Below are positions 42,707 to 52,439 of a DNA stretch of 64,000 nucleotides, piece after piece. A model generated the notes under the pieces. The model did no database searches, was not told the origin of the DNA, and worked only from the letters and a program-made list of their open reading frames with translations. Both the position numbers and the translations under genes were made by a program. The stretch lies in contig JAIQFA010000019.1 in assembly GCA_020073525.1 (NCBI GenBank), positions 1 through 64,000 of the forward strand, written 5' to 3'. The stretch's first letter is position 1. Each line of letters begins with the position of its first letter. The DNA is from Terriglobia bacterium (lineage in GTDB: Bacteria > Acidobacteriota > Terriglobia > Terriglobales > Acidobacteriaceae).

Positions 42707-43842
42707 GGCGCGCCTCCTATCCCGGCAACAATCGTAGCTTTGGTAAATGCCAGCGTTCCATCCGCCCTCAAGCTGATGTCGATGCAGTCTCCGGTGGCGA
42801 TCTGGCGGGTGGCCACGAGGTTGGCAAGGGAGTAGACGATGCGGCGCTCGATGACACGCTTCAAATGGCGCGCGCCATACTTGGGATCGGTGCCTTCCTT
42901 CAACAGCCATTTCTTTACTTCCGGCAAGCAGCGGAATGTGAAATGACTCTGGCCGATCGCTTCAAGAATGCGCGTTTGGACCTTGGCCAGTTCCAGTTCC
43001 AGGATCTGATCCAGTTGCTCCGGGCGCAAGGTGCGGAAAACGACGACCTTGTCGAGACGGTTCAGGAATTCCGGGGAAAACTTCTTGCGCGCGGCTTCGG
43101 TGGCGGTGCGCTCAATCTTGGCGTCCAGGTTCTCATCTGCGATCGCATCATGCGGCGCGAAGCCCATCCCGCCCAGCACCAGGTCACTCATCTGCGAGGC
43201 GCCGAGATTCGACGTCAGGAAAATCAGGCAACGAGAGAGATCGACGTGGCTGTTGTCGCCGAGAGTCAGGGTGCCCTTATCGAGGATGCCCAATAGAAGT
43301 TGCCATAGCGCTTCGGAGGCCTTCTCGATTTCGTCGAACAGCACGAGTGTCAATTTCACGTTCTCTGTCTGCCAGCGATTAATGGATTCCTGGTTTAGAA
43401 GCGGCGGGGTCTGAAGGTGGCCTACGTAGCCGGGCGGCGAACCGATCAGTTTGGCAATCTCGTGGTGTTCCTGGAATTCCGCGCAGTCTACCTTGATGAA
43501 TGCGTGCCGGTTGCCGAAGAGCGCTTCCGCGACAACCTCGACCAGGTAGGTCTTCCCCGAGCCCGTCGGACCCAGAAACAGGAGATTTCCAATGGGACGA
43601 TCGGGCGGCGCCATGCTGACCGTGAACATCTGGTAGATCTCGGTCACCGCCTCGATGGCCGCGTCTTGCCCGACAATGCGGGCGCGAAGGAAGGCCTCGA
43701 AATCATGCGTGGCTTCGCCGTGGCGGGTTGGATCCAGATCGCCGGGGGGAGGAGCTTCCTGGATCGCGGTTGCGCTGGTCGGCGCAGACGTCGGCTTGGG
43801 CAGGTCGTCGGGCATGCTCCCCCTCTCTGGCGGCAACGACAC
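42703..43842 (-). CDS. Stand-alone Clp-type AAA+ ATPase (ClpB/ClpA D2-like)
   Basis: A 379-residue protein with one AAA+ domain of the class used as the second ring in ClpA/ClpB: Walker A GPTGSGKT, the pore loop GSPPGYVGH, Walker B VLFDEIEKA, sensor 1 FLTSNLGA and arginine finger region SPEFLNRLDK, followed by a C-terminal D2-small domain (TDPKYGARHLKRVIER). There is no N-domain, first AAA ring or zinc finger. The pore loop suggests unfolding of protein substrates. It precedes a degenerate receiver with a four-base overlap. Start 43842 gives a Pro-rich N-terminus; ATG 43815 is an alternative. Confidence 0.88.
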   Translation of the reverse strand: MSLPPERGSMPDDLPKPTSAPTSATAIQEAPPPGDLDPTRHGEATHDFEAFLRARIVGQDAAIEAVTEIYQMFTVSMAPPDRPIGNLLFLGPTGSGKTYLVEVVAEALFGNRHAFIKVDCAEFQEHHEIAKLIGSPPGYVGHLQTPPLLNQESINRWQTENVKLTLVLFDEIEKASEALWQLLLGILDKGTLTLGDNSHVDLSRCLIFLTSNLGASQMSDLVLGGMGFAPHDAIADENLDAKIERTATEAARKKFSPEFLNRLDKVVVFRTLRPEQLDQILELELAKVQTRILEAIGQSHFTFRCLPEVKKWLLKEGTDPKYGARHLKRVIERRIVYSLANLVATRQIATGDCIDISLRADGTLAFTKATIVAGIGGAP

Positions 43843-43924
43843 TTATCCTCGGCTATTATGCCGCTTGAGAGCCTTGGGGAACTGTGATTGGAAGCACAGG
43901 CTCGGGTGACTCCCAAGCTGTCGG

Positions 43925-45982
43925 TTATTTAGACGTCAGGTGCGCCTCGGCAACTGGCTCGGCGGAGCGGAATTTTTTCACCCCCATCAATTCAACCGCT
44001 TTGGCGGCAATGTGTTCGGCGGAGACTTCGAACTCCTTGATTAATTCCCAGGGAGCGCCGGAGTCTCCGAAGCGGTCTTTCACCCCGATGGCGCCGGTGA
44101 TGATGGGGATGCCATAGAGCGCGGGCGACTGGGTGATGGCGCTCGCTACCGGCCACGCCAGGGCTCCTATCTGGTGCTCTTCGGCGGTCAGGACCACGCT
44201 CGTGTCGCGAGCGGCGCGGACGATGGCTTCGGTGTCGAGCGGTTTGAGCGTGTGTAGGTTTAGGATGCGGGTCTCGTAGCCAAAATCCTGCTTTAGTATC
44301 CAGGCGGCGCGCATGGCTTCGGGAACCATCGGACCACAGGCTGCTATGGTCAGATCTTCGCACTCATCTTTGTATTCGGATTCGAGTTTGGTGACGAAGG
44401 CTTCGATGAAGTTGGCCGACTCTTTGCGAAGGCGAATGACGTTTGCTTTGCCGAAGACGAAGGGCGTTTTCTCGTCGGTGACGATCGGGGTAGCTTCTCG
44501 GGCAAAGCGAATGTACTTCGGGCCGACGTGCTTGAGCAGGAGGTAGTCGGTGGCCTTGCGGGTTTCAACCATGTCGCAGGGGACGACCACGTTCATGTTG
44601 GGCAGCCCGCACATAGCGAAACAATCTTCAAGCGCCTGGTGAGTGGCGCCGTCGGGGCCTACGCTGACGCCGCCGTGGGCTCCGGCGATCAGGACGTTGA
44701 AATTGCCGTAGCAGATCGAGGTGCGGATCTGGTCGAGATTGCGGGCAGCAGCGAAGGTGGCATAGGTGCCGAACACGGGCAGCTTGCCTTCTTTGGCGAG
44801 TCCGGCGGCGGCTGACGTGGCGGATTGCTCGGCAATGCCCATGCTGATCCAGCGCGATTTGCGCTCCGGCTTGTTGGCATAGAACTCGCTGATGGTGATG
44901 GAGCCGGAGATGTCGAGTCCGAAGCAGACGATGCGTGGGTCGTCGCCATTAGCGGCTAACGACTGGCCAAAACCGAGGCGCGTGGGCTTCATCTGGACCT
45001 TCATATTGTCGGCTGCGTTCCACCAGTAGTTGCGGTGAAACTTGGGCATCTTGGCGTCGAGTTTGCGCTCGACCTCAGCTTGATATTGCTTGGCGTGGGT
45101 GAACAGCTGTTCGACGGGAATTTGGCCGTCGAGACCTAACTCCTTCAAGCCTTTGTTTAACTCTTCCATGTTGGGCGCTTTGCCGTGCCATCCGGCGATG
45201 TCTTCCATGAAGCTGACGCCTTTGCCTTTGACGGTATCGGCGATGATCACGGTGGGCTTGCCGCGTCCCCCTTTCGCTTTTTCAAGCGCCTCGACTACTT
45301 GCTTCATATCGTGGCCGTTAATGGTGAGGACTTCCCATCCGAAGCTGCGATATTTTTCTTCGAGCGGCTCGACGTTCATGACGTCTTTTACCCAGCCGTC
45401 GATCTGCAGGCGGTTGCGGTCGACGATGCCGATCAGATTGTCGAGCTTGAAGTGGCCCGCTTCCATGGCGGCTTCCCAGATCTGGCCTTCCTGCTGCTCG
45501 CCGTCTCCCATGATGCAGAAGACGTGGTGGTGCTTCTTGTCGAGCTTGCCCGCGAGCGCGATGCCTACGGCGATGCTTAAGCCCTGGCCGAGCGATCCGG
45601 TGGAGACTTCTACGCCGGGCAGTTTGAGCCAATGCGGATGTCCTTGATACGGCGAGTAGAGTTTACGCAGAAGAGCGACATCTTCCTTAGGGCAGAAGCC
45701 GGCAAAGGCTAGCCCCAGATATAGGCTGGGCGCCTTATGTCCCGTCGACCAGACAATGCGATCGCGGTCGGGCCAGTTGGGATTCTTGGGATCGTGGTTG
45801 GCGACGCGAAGGTAGAGGGCGGCGGTGATGTCCATGATGGAGAGCGTGCCGCCGGCGTGTCCGGAGGTGGCTGCGCACAGGGCGGCGAGGTCGTAGCCGC
45901 GCATCAGGTTGGCCTGCTGTTTCAGCTCGTCAATGCTGTAGGAATGCAGAACTTCGCCGGTGGTTGAATTCTGAATAGACAT
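43925..45982 (-). CDS. tkt: Transketolase
   Basis: A 685-residue enzyme moving two-carbon units between sugar phosphates. The thiamine-diphosphate motif GDGEQQEGQIWEAAM...GIVDRN is in the first domain. The second domain has DISGSITISEF and the ThDP-activating Glu region (SMGIAEQSATSAAAGLA). ILNLHTLKPLDTEAIV is in the C-terminal domain. The start ATG 45982 follows AAGGAG with good spacing; an in-frame start at 46030 is possible. Monocistronic or followed by the ClpB-like gene 82 bases downstream. Confidence 0.95.
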   Translation of the reverse strand: MSIQNSTTGEVLHSYSIDELKQQANLMRGYDLAALCAATSGHAGGTLSIMDITAALYLRVANHDPKNPNWPDRDRIVWSTGHKAPSLYLGLAFAGFCPKEDVALLRKLYSPYQGHPHWLKLPGVEVSTGSLGQGLSIAVGIALAGKLDKKHHHVFCIMGDGEQQEGQIWEAAMEAGHFKLDNLIGIVDRNRLQIDGWVKDVMNVEPLEEKYRSFGWEVLTINGHDMKQVVEALEKAKGGRGKPTVIIADTVKGKGVSFMEDIAGWHGKAPNMEELNKGLKELGLDGQIPVEQLFTHAKQYQAEVERKLDAKMPKFHRNYWWNAADNMKVQMKPTRLGFGQSLAANGDDPRIVCFGLDISGSITISEFYANKPERKSRWISMGIAEQSATSAAAGLAKEGKLPVFGTYATFAAARNLDQIRTSICYGNFNVLIAGAHGGVSVGPDGATHQALEDCFAMCGLPNMNVVVPCDMVETRKATDYLLLKHVGPKYIRFAREATPIVTDEKTPFVFGKANVIRLRKESANFIEAFVTKLESEYKDECEDLTIAACGPMVPEAMRAAWILKQDFGYETRILNLHTLKPLDTEAIVRAARDTSVVLTAEEHQIGALAWPVASAITQSPALYGIPIITGAIGVKDRFGDSGAPWELIKEFEVSAEHIAAKAVELMGVKKFRSAEPVAEAHLTSK

Positions 45983-46140
45983 GGGGTGGCTCCTTCGCTT
46001 ACGCCGCACGTTGGACGACAATCTGGGCAAGGCGGGAAACGGCGCATAGGCTTGCAGGATGAGCGTAGCCGGGACGGTCGCAGGGGGCAGTGAGCGGGAT
46101 CACAGGGGGGAGTGACGCTTGCCACGAAATAAGCACAGAT

Positions 46141-46214
46141 TGTTATCCTAAGCGAAGAACCTGCTTTCTTCTCGACGCACGAGACAGCAGGTCCTTCGCG
46201 TCGCTCAGATGACA
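46141..46214. repeat. Dispersed inverted repeat, family D, copy 2
   Basis: Arms TGTTATCCTAAGCGAAGAAC (from 46141) and AGCAGGTCCTTCGCGTCGCT (from 46186, ending 46214) pair imperfectly around about 20 bases. It lies between transketolase and ppk2. Confidence 0.8.
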
Positions 46215-46242
46215 ATCGGTGTTTGGGGGTGTGCGCCGCGTC

Positions 46243-47124
46243 TTATTCGTTCTCGAGTTGTTGCCGTGCTTGCGTCAGCGCAGCCTGCTCGGCGCCGCTC
46301 AGCTTGGGATACTTTAGGCTCATCGCCTTCAGCGCATCCACGACGGCTTGCGCGACCAGCAATCGCGTGAACCACTTGTTATCCGCCGGCACCACGTACC
46401 AGGGCGCGTGCTCACTGGCGGTGTGCCGGATCATGTCCTCGTACGCCTCCTGATAGGCGTCCCAGCATTCGCGTTCTTTTACGTCGGCGGCAGAAAACTT
46501 CCAGTTTTTGTCCGGCGTGTCGAGTCGCTCCATGAAGCGGCGCTTCTGCTCTTTCCGGGAAAGGTGCAGGAAGAACTTGACGACTGCAATACCGTTCCGT
46601 GTGAGGTAGCGTTCAAAGTGGTTGATATCTTCAAACCGCTCCTGCCAGATACGTTTCGTGACCAGCCGCTTCGGCAGTTTCTGACTTTCGAGGATCTGCG
46701 GGTGGACGCGCACCACCAACACCTCTTCGTAATACGAACGGTTGAAAATGGCGATCTGGCCCCTCTCCGGCATGCATTTCATCGTTCGCCAGAGAAATCC
46801 GTGGTGCAACTCTTCTGCCGACGGCGCCTTGAACGACCACACGTACACGCCTTGTGGATTGACGCCCGACATGACGTGCTTGATGGTGCCGTCTTTTCCG
46901 GCGGCGTCCATGGCCTGAAAAATCAGCAGCAAGCCCCAACGGTCTTGCGCCGCGAGGATGTCCTGCAGGCGGCTCATTTCTTTGACGCCGTCCGCCAGCA
47001 ACTCCTTTGCCTGTGGCTTCACTTCCGACCCTATTCCGTGCGTGTCGGAGGGGTCGTAATCCTTGAGGCTGAAACGTTTGCCGTGTTCAACGCGAAAGCG
47101 TTTAAGCATTTTGCCGATGTTCAT
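46243..47124 (-). CDS. ppk2: Polyphosphate kinase 2 family protein
   Basis: A 293-residue PPK2 enzyme. Walker A-like MDAAGKDGTIKHVM, the lid-module with SYYEEVLVVRVHP, and the acidic Walker B region (VVKFFLHLSRKEQKRRF). PPK2 enzymes phosphorylate AMP, ADP or GDP with polyphosphate; which nucleotide is used is unknown. It starts 20 bases after the cupredoxin stop in the same direction and belongs to the run of genes behind the two-component system, fitting a phosphate or polyphosphate theme. Confidence 0.94.
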   Translation of the reverse strand: MNIGKMLKRFRVEHGKRFSLKDYDPSDTHGIGSEVKPQAKELLADGVKEMSRLQDILAAQDRWGLLLIFQAMDAAGKDGTIKHVMSGVNPQGVYVWSFKAPSAEELHHGFLWRTMKCMPERGQIAIFNRSYYEEVLVVRVHPQILESQKLPKRLVTKRIWQERFEDINHFERYLTRNGIAVVKFFLHLSRKEQKRRFMERLDTPDKNWKFSAADVKERECWDAYQEAYEDMIRHTASEHAPWYVVPADNKWFTRLLVAQAVVDALKAMSLKYPKLSGAEQAALTQARQQLENE

Positions 47125-47144
47125 AGCGTTACTCTATATGACTC

Positions 47145-47912
47145 TTAACGCTGCTCCCGATAGACAGAGTTGTTGGGGATCGGTTCCTCATAGTCGCGAC
47201 CGTACTTGTTCTTGTGCGCCATGCGCTGGCCAGTCGCCTCCGGAACTTTTATCACTCCCAAAGATGAAGCGCCTTCCGCCAGCGTGATCTCGCGCGTGAG
47301 AGGCTGGGCATTTTCCGGCCCCATGCCCTCACTCCAGACATGCAGCATGTATCGCCCATAGGGAACGCCCGCCAGATTCAGCTGCCCGTCCTTATTGGAG
47401 ATGGCATACAAAGGAGTCGCCAGCGTGATGACAACCGCACTCATCTCAGGATGGATGTTGCAGAAAATGTAGCTGATTCCGGGCCGGTCGAATCGCACCA
47501 TGCGCGAGGTGCCCGCCTCATACAGGCCGAGGTCAAAGCGCTTCCCCTCAAAGAGAGAAAAGACATTATGGAAAAAAGGATCGCGGTTCGGGAACTCCAC
47601 CATGGTTCCTGCGGGAACGACCAGGATATGGGGCTCAAAACTCTTGTTCTTCTGCACTAGCCGCAGGTTCGCAGGCGCGCTGGATGGCAAACTTGGTGTC
47701 GCCGCGGTCGCTTCGCCCCCCGCTCCCGGGATCGGAGTCAGCCACACCACCGTGCCGAGAATCGTCCCATGCCGCGCCTTGCCCTTCCCTCCCTCACCGA
47801 TGATCTCGACGCGCCCGCGCACCGTCATGGTCTGCGTCGGCGACTGTGCGGGCAATGCGGCCGCACCTGCCAGTAAGATAGCGACCCAGATCGAGATCGG
47901 TCTATGGCTCAT
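47145..47912 (-). CDS. Exported cupredoxin-like protein
   Basis: A 255-residue protein. Signal peptide SIWVAILLAGAAALPA. The type 1 copper ligands are present: His115 (DPFFHNVFS), Cys151 and His154 (IFCNIHPEM), and Met157. A C-terminal carboxypeptidase regulatory-like beta-sandwich follows (DGQLNLAGVPYGRYMLHVWS). This architecture is seen in methylamine-utilisation-like or copper electron-transfer proteins. It sits between the porin and ppk2 genes, suggesting one transcript; the link to phosphate is unclear. Confidence 0.85.
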   Translation of the reverse strand: MSHRPISIWVAILLAGAAALPAQSPTQTMTVRGRVEIIGEGGKGKARHGTILGTVVWLTPIPGAGGEATAATPSLPSSAPANLRLVQKNKSFEPHILVVPAGTMVEFPNRDPFFHNVFSLFEGKRFDLGLYEAGTSRMVRFDRPGISYIFCNIHPEMSAVVITLATPLYAISNKDGQLNLAGVPYGRYMLHVWSEGMGPENAQPLTREITLAEGASSLGVIKVPEATGQRMAHKNKYGRDYEEPIPNNSVYREQR

Positions 47913-48001
47913 CGTTGGTGGCTCACCGTTGCTGGATCATCTTAGGTTCGTCGCTTCGTACTCAAGTTTCATGTGCGGAATCCCACCCGCTTTCCATCTC
48001 G

Positions 48002-49606
48002 CTAGAAAAGAATTCCCATCATCAAATTAAGATGGCCCGCGCTATCTCCGCCGTGAGTAATCGTATACGTAGTCAGGTGTCGGTACTCGGCGGAAAATAA
48101 CAGGTCCGAGCGGGGACGGTAAATCATGTTCACGAAGCTTCCCTGATTTCTGGCCAGCGTCGGATCCCCGTAGGCTTGCGAATACCGGAAATATCTCAGG
48201 TCAGCTGCATACGGATTATCCATCCCGAACGCCGCGTTGAATTCCAATTTATTCGCAGGCTGGTATTTCAACTGCGCCCAGCCGCCCACCGTGTTCAACC
48301 CTAGCACGTCGGTACTGGCTATGGTCGGATCGCCGCTGAACAACACGCTGCGCCCGATGCCCCCGTAAAGTCCGCCCAGGGCCCTGCCGCGATACAGTTT
48401 TCCACTCAACGAAAATTGGTGGCTGAGAGGCAGATCGAGGTCGGCCATCCCGGCCCATCCGTCCACTGTGCGGCCGAAGCCATAATCCTGCCGGTTGTAG
48501 TAACCTCCCATGCCCAGCCGCAAAGGCTGTCCGAAAACGTTCTGCGTCCATGCCACGCGCGTGCCGTACGCCGGTTGACGCGATGACTCTCCGGGTCCGG
48601 CCAGGCGGTAATAGCCCGACGCCGTTACGGGCACTTCTCCGGTTACCGGATCCAGAATTCCTGCCTGAAATGTCAGGCTCGACTCTTCTCCCAAAACCAC
48701 TCGATGTTCCACGCGTATCTGCGGCACCCAGCTCCACAGGTTTCCGGCATAGGAAAGCGCCGGAATCGCCAGCGAAGCAAAGGAAGTCGGGGAGTTCGGC
48801 GAGAAGAAAATCCCGTCCTGCCCCACCACGACTGAGGTGTTTGTCCAGTCCATCCGCATCGTGCCCGTGCGCAAGCGCAAGAGTCCGGAGTTGACCCCGT
48901 TGGGAACCGTCGGGAACCCGCCAGCCAGATCGAGTTGCAGATCGGCTCTCGTCTTCGCGCCCGCCAGGTTCGGCCCGAAGGCCTCCAAGCCAATCTCCGA
49001 CTGCCGCAACGTCGCGCCGAAACTGCCTCCAGAACTGCCAGCCGGCCGGGCGTAGGCGAGTGTAGGAAGATCAACACTATTCACTACGCCTTGATTGCTC
49101 GCCAGGTTCATCAAAACGATGCCGGACAGTCGCAAGCGGTATTTCGATGCGCTCTCCACTTTCGTCTGATACTGATCGTCTACTTTTCCGCTCAGAAGTT
49201 GATATTCCTCTTCCAAAGTGGCTGCATGTTCGCCTTTTTTCTGGCCTTCGTTTTGATCCTGGTTGTCATCTTGCGGCGCGCCGGTCTGCGCATTCACTAC
49301 CGCCTCCCTCAATACCGCATTCCGCGGCCCTGTTCCGGCGCGGACTTCGTTGAGCTCCCGCCGCAGGTCCGCCGTCTCCGCACGCGCGTGCTGCCAGTCG
49401 GAGCGCATTCCGGCAACCGCCGCCTGCAACTCGCGTACTTGCTCGCGCAGTTCGCGAATCTCGTCACTCACTGGGCCGCTCCGGGACCCTGGAGCAGACG
49501 GCTCCGGATTCGCAGCCTCCTGAGCGACAGCGGATGCGGTCCATGCCATCACACCGATCAGCATCCCCGATCGCAACCATTCGAACCAGCGCGTCCTGCT
49601 TGTGTT
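48002..49606 (-). CDS. Coiled-coil outer-membrane porin (DcaP/OprO-like)
   Basis: A 534-residue outer-membrane protein. An N-terminal signal (GMLIGVMAWTASAVAQE), then a helical coiled coil (IRELREQVRELQAAVAGMRS), a low-complexity linker, and about 350 residues of alternating strands with aromatic ends, closing with the C-terminal Phe (NLMMGILF) needed for outer-membrane insertion. The trimeric phosphate- or sugar-selective porins of the OprP/O and DcaP groups share this plan; specificity is unclear. It is 99 bases after the histidine kinase gene, same strand. ATG 49606 is chosen over a TTG upstream. Confidence 0.8.
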   Translation of the reverse strand, partial: NTSRTRWFEWLRSGMLIGVMAWTASAVAQEAANPEPSAPGSRSGPVSDEIRELREQVRELQAAVAGMRSDWQHARAETADLRRELNEVRAGTGPRNAVLREAVVNAQTGAPQDDNQDQNEGQKKGEHAATLEEEYQLLSGKVDDQYQTKVESASKYRLRLSGIVLMNLASNQGVVNSVDLPTLAYARPAGSSGGSFGATLRQSEIGLEAFGPNLAGAKTRADLQLDLAGGFPTVPNGVNSGLLRLRTGTMRMDWTNTSVVVGQDGIFFSPNSPTSFASLAIPALSYAGNLWSWVPQIRVEHRVVLGEESSLTFQAGILDPVTGEVPVTASGYYRLAGPGESSRQPAYGTRVAWTQNVFGQPLRLGMGGYYNRQDYGFGRTVDGWAGMADLDLPLSHQFSLSGKLYRGRALGGLYGGIGRSVLFSGDPTIASTDVLGLNTVGGWAQLKYQPANKLEFNAAFGMDNPYAADLRYFRYSQAYGDPTLARNQGSFVNMIYRPRSDLLFSAEYRHLTTYTITHGGDSAGHLNLMMGILF

Positions 49607-49705
49607 CATGTCGCCTCCTGCCACTCTGCGCACTTCATTTTGTATTAATTTAGAGTCTGCATTCCGGATCTGCGTTCAAGGAGTTGGCTACAACAACGAT
49701 GCCGT

Positions 49706-51472
49706 CTACGTAGCTTGCCGGGTTGCCAAGGCATGTTCCGTCGAGGGATTCAGCGGGATGTTTACGCGGAATGTCGTACCCGAAGACGACGTCCGCTCCA
49801 CCGCGACATCGCCCCCGTGATCCTGCAGAATCTTCTGCACCACCGTCAATCCCATTCCGGTCCCATTTTCTTTGCCGTGGCTCACAAATGGCTCGAACAG
49901 ATGGTCGCGTACCGCGTCCGGGATTCCCGGACCGTTATCCTCGATGCGAATCTCCAGATTTTCGCCCTTGCGTCTGAGGCTGACATCGATCTTTCCGGAT
50001 TCCGGAGGCACCACCTCGCAAGCATTCAGCAGCAAGTTCAGCAGGGCGCGCTCGAGCTTCTTGAAATCAAACCAGCCCTCAGTCGACCCTTCGTCAGAAA
50101 TCCGAATCCGTATGCGCTGGAATTCCGGATGCGCCTTCACTCCCTGCACCGCCCGATCGACCGCTGACCGAACATCGCCGTACGAAGGACGCAACGACTC
50201 TCGCGTACGCGAGAATTCCAGCAGCGACTCGATCAAGTCCGTCATCTGGTTGACGGCAATTCGTATCTCGGCATAAAGATCTTCGCGCTGTCCGGGCGTC
50301 AGGTTGCTCTCACACAGAAATTCGGCATTGGCCATGACCGCCGCCAGCGAATGCCGTAGATCGTGAGAGATTGAGCTCGCCATCCGCCCTATCGTCGCGA
50401 GCCGTTCAGCGTCCAGCAATTCTCTATGTGTTTTCTGCAGATTCTTTCGCATGCGGTCGAAGGTGCCTGTGACTTCGGCAACTTCGTCTCCGCCCTGGGC
50501 ATGCAGCGGATACGCATAGTCGCCCTGCTCCAGGGCGCGTACGCCGGCCACCAGGTTCTCCAGCGGACGGGTAAAAGTGTGCGAGATCAGAAAAACCAGC
50601 AGGCTTCCCGATAGGACGGCCGTCAGCCCGAGCGCCAGCAACAACTCGTTCAAGCTGCTCAAAAAAGCGGTGGCCTGATCGAACGACTTCAGAACCCACA
50701 GATTCAGGGCTGGGGTACCCGGCGTAGGCAAATCCACCGCCGTCGCCAAGAAACGCTCCTCACCCAGCCGGATCTGATCTCCTTGCGGCGGGCCTCCAGC
50801 AGCGGTTCGCGGCGCCACGCGCAGCAGTTCCGATTCCTGGGCAGGCTTCAGGGTGCTCCGTACGATTGAGTCACCGAAACGGAACGCCACTTCGCTCGCG
50901 GACACCCGGCTCAGGTCCCGGGCGACGCGGTCGTCAATTTCGTAACCCAAAAGCAGGTATCCGAGGACCTGATGCCCGCTGGCTGGACCGAAATAGATGT
51001 CCTGGAGAAAAACTTCGTAGAGGTGTCCTTCGACGTACCACCAGTGTCGCGTCTCTTCGCGCGACAGCACGTTCGGAAAGAAGTCCTGCCCCTGGCGAAC
51101 GGTGATCTCCGGCGGCGTGGCCTGCAGGGCCATGACTTTCCCGGAGGAATCGGCCAGCAGGAGCAGGTCGCTGCCTGCCAGTTGCCATAAATCGCGCGAG
51201 GCATCCTGGATGGTTGCCGGATCGTGCGTGGTCATCAGTGCCCGCACATTCGGCAGGTCGGCCAGCAGTGCCGCCGAGCGCTCAAGCGTAACTTCTCTCT
51301 GTTTCTGGAAATTATGGAACGCGGAAACGGAATTTTGCAGGTCGCGTTGGATGCCCAGCCGGACTTCTTGCTGCACGGTGTGCCGCACCACCAGCAGCGT
51401 GGTGAACGTCAATGCCGCCGATACCACGACCATGGAGAGTAGGAACTTGGTCCGCAGCCGAATTCCGCCCAT
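49706..51472 (-). CDS. Sensor histidine kinase with Cache-like input domain
   Basis: A 588-residue membrane kinase. First helix LLSMVVVSAALTFTTLLVV, a periplasmic double-Cache-like sensor (about residues 35-260), a second helix (LLALGLTAVLSGSLLVFLI), a HAMP domain (HTFTRPLENLVAGVRALEQG), HisKA with the phospho-accepting His in SSISHDLRHSL, and HATPase motifs NLLLNACE, DNGPGIPD and GTGMGLTVV. It pairs with the OmpR-type regulator 148 bases upstream. A family B palindrome lies between them. The ligand is unknown. Confidence 0.92.
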   Translation of the reverse strand: MGGIRLRTKFLLSMVVVSAALTFTTLLVVRHTVQQEVRLGIQRDLQNSVSAFHNFQKQREVTLERSAALLADLPNVRALMTTHDPATIQDASRDLWQLAGSDLLLLADSSGKVMALQATPPEITVRQGQDFFPNVLSREETRHWWYVEGHLYEVFLQDIYFGPASGHQVLGYLLLGYEIDDRVARDLSRVSASEVAFRFGDSIVRSTLKPAQESELLRVAPRTAAGGPPQGDQIRLGEERFLATAVDLPTPGTPALNLWVLKSFDQATAFLSSLNELLLALGLTAVLSGSLLVFLISHTFTRPLENLVAGVRALEQGDYAYPLHAQGGDEVAEVTGTFDRMRKNLQKTHRELLDAERLATIGRMASSISHDLRHSLAAVMANAEFLCESNLTPGQREDLYAEIRIAVNQMTDLIESLLEFSRTRESLRPSYGDVRSAVDRAVQGVKAHPEFQRIRIRISDEGSTEGWFDFKKLERALLNLLLNACEVVPPESGKIDVSLRRKGENLEIRIEDNGPGIPDAVRDHLFEPFVSHGKENGTGMGLTVVQKILQDHGGDVAVERTSSSGTTFRVNIPLNPSTEHALATRQAT

Positions 51473-51521
51473 GGTCTCCCCTCGATCTCCCTTACAGATT
51501 GTCACCCGTTTCGAACTGGTT

Positions 51522-51589
51522 GTAGAGACGGGGCTTGCCCCGTCTCAGGCAGCGCCACGATGCTTAGACGCGGCAAGCCGCGTCTCTAC
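51522..51589. repeat. Dispersed inverted repeat, family B, copy 6
   Basis: GTAGAGACGGGGCTTGCCCC from 51522 and GACGCGGCAAGCCGCGTCTC plus TAC ending 51589. It lies inside the two-component operon between the regulator and kinase genes. Confidence 0.85.
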
Positions 51590-51620
51590 AGAGAAATCGC
51601 ACCCATCCAGCGCTCACCCA

Positions 51621-52352
51621 CTACGGCACAAACTTGTAACCTGCGCTGTGTACCGTGCGAAAGTGCAAAGGGTTCGCCGGATCCTTCTCCAGCTTCTGCC
51701 GCAGACGCAGGATGTGATTATCCACCGTCCGCGTGCTCGGATAGTTCCGGTATCCCCAAACGAAGTTCAGTAACTCCTCGCGTGAGAGCACACGCTCCGC
51801 GTTCTGGATCATGAACCTCAGCACCTTGAACTCCTGCGAAGTCAGCTGCACGAGGTTCCCGTCGCGCCACAGCTCCATCTTCGTGAAATCAACTTTCACG
51901 TCGCCAAACTTGAAAGTTTCGGTCAGCGGAGTGCGCGTCGAGCGCCGCATCGCCGTGCGCACCCGGGCCAGAAGTTCGCGCGGACTGAAGGGCTTGGTGA
52001 CATAGTCATGCGCGCCCAATTCCAGCAGCAGGACCTTGTCCATCACTTCCGTCCGCGCACTGAGAATGATGATCGGCAACGAGGGCGTGGCCTGGCTGAT
52101 TTCCCGGCACACGTCCTGGCCCGGCGTTCCCGGCAGGCTTAGGTCCAGCACCAATACGGACGGTGTCGCCGCGCGAAACATCTCCAGACCTACAGCACCG
52201 TTCCCTGCTATATCCACCGTGAAGCCTTCAGCCTCAAACAGGCGTTTGAGAGCTTTTTGCACGGCCCGGTCATCCTCGATCACCAGGATCCGCTCCGAAC
52301 TGGCCGGAACCGCTTCCATCGTCGCCGCCGCTGAAGATGTGTTCTTATTCAC
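51621..52352 (-). CDS. OmpR/PhoB-type response regulator
   Basis: A 243-residue regulator. Receiver: ILVIEDDRAVQKALKRLFE, phospho-acceptor Asp in VLVLDLSLPGTPG, LSART and Lys in YVTKPFSP. The C-terminal winged helix has LTSQEFKVLRFMI and the recognition segment TRTVDNHILRLRQKLEKD, then RTVHSAGYKFVP. It is followed by its kinase. Three 11-bp-spaced TGTCA half-sites lie about 88-114 bases before its start, the arrangement that PhoB/OmpR-type proteins bind, so it probably controls its own transcription. Confidence 0.95.
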   Translation of the reverse strand: MNKNTSSAAATMEAVPASSERILVIEDDRAVQKALKRLFEAEGFTVDIAGNGAVGLEMFRAATPSVLVLDLSLPGTPGQDVCREISQATPSLPIIILSARTEVMDKVLLLELGAHDYVTKPFSPRELLARVRTAMRRSTRTPLTETFKFGDVKVDFTKMELWRDGNLVQLTSQEFKVLRFMIQNAERVLSREELLNFVWGYRNYPSTRTVDNHILRLRQKLEKDPANPLHFRTVHSAGYKFVP

Positions 52353-52439
52353 TGCCGCACCCCTGCACCGAATAGTCAGAAATCATACCCCTAAACTCTA
52401 GCCTGATATTGAGTTAATGACGTACTTGGGGGTAGAAAG

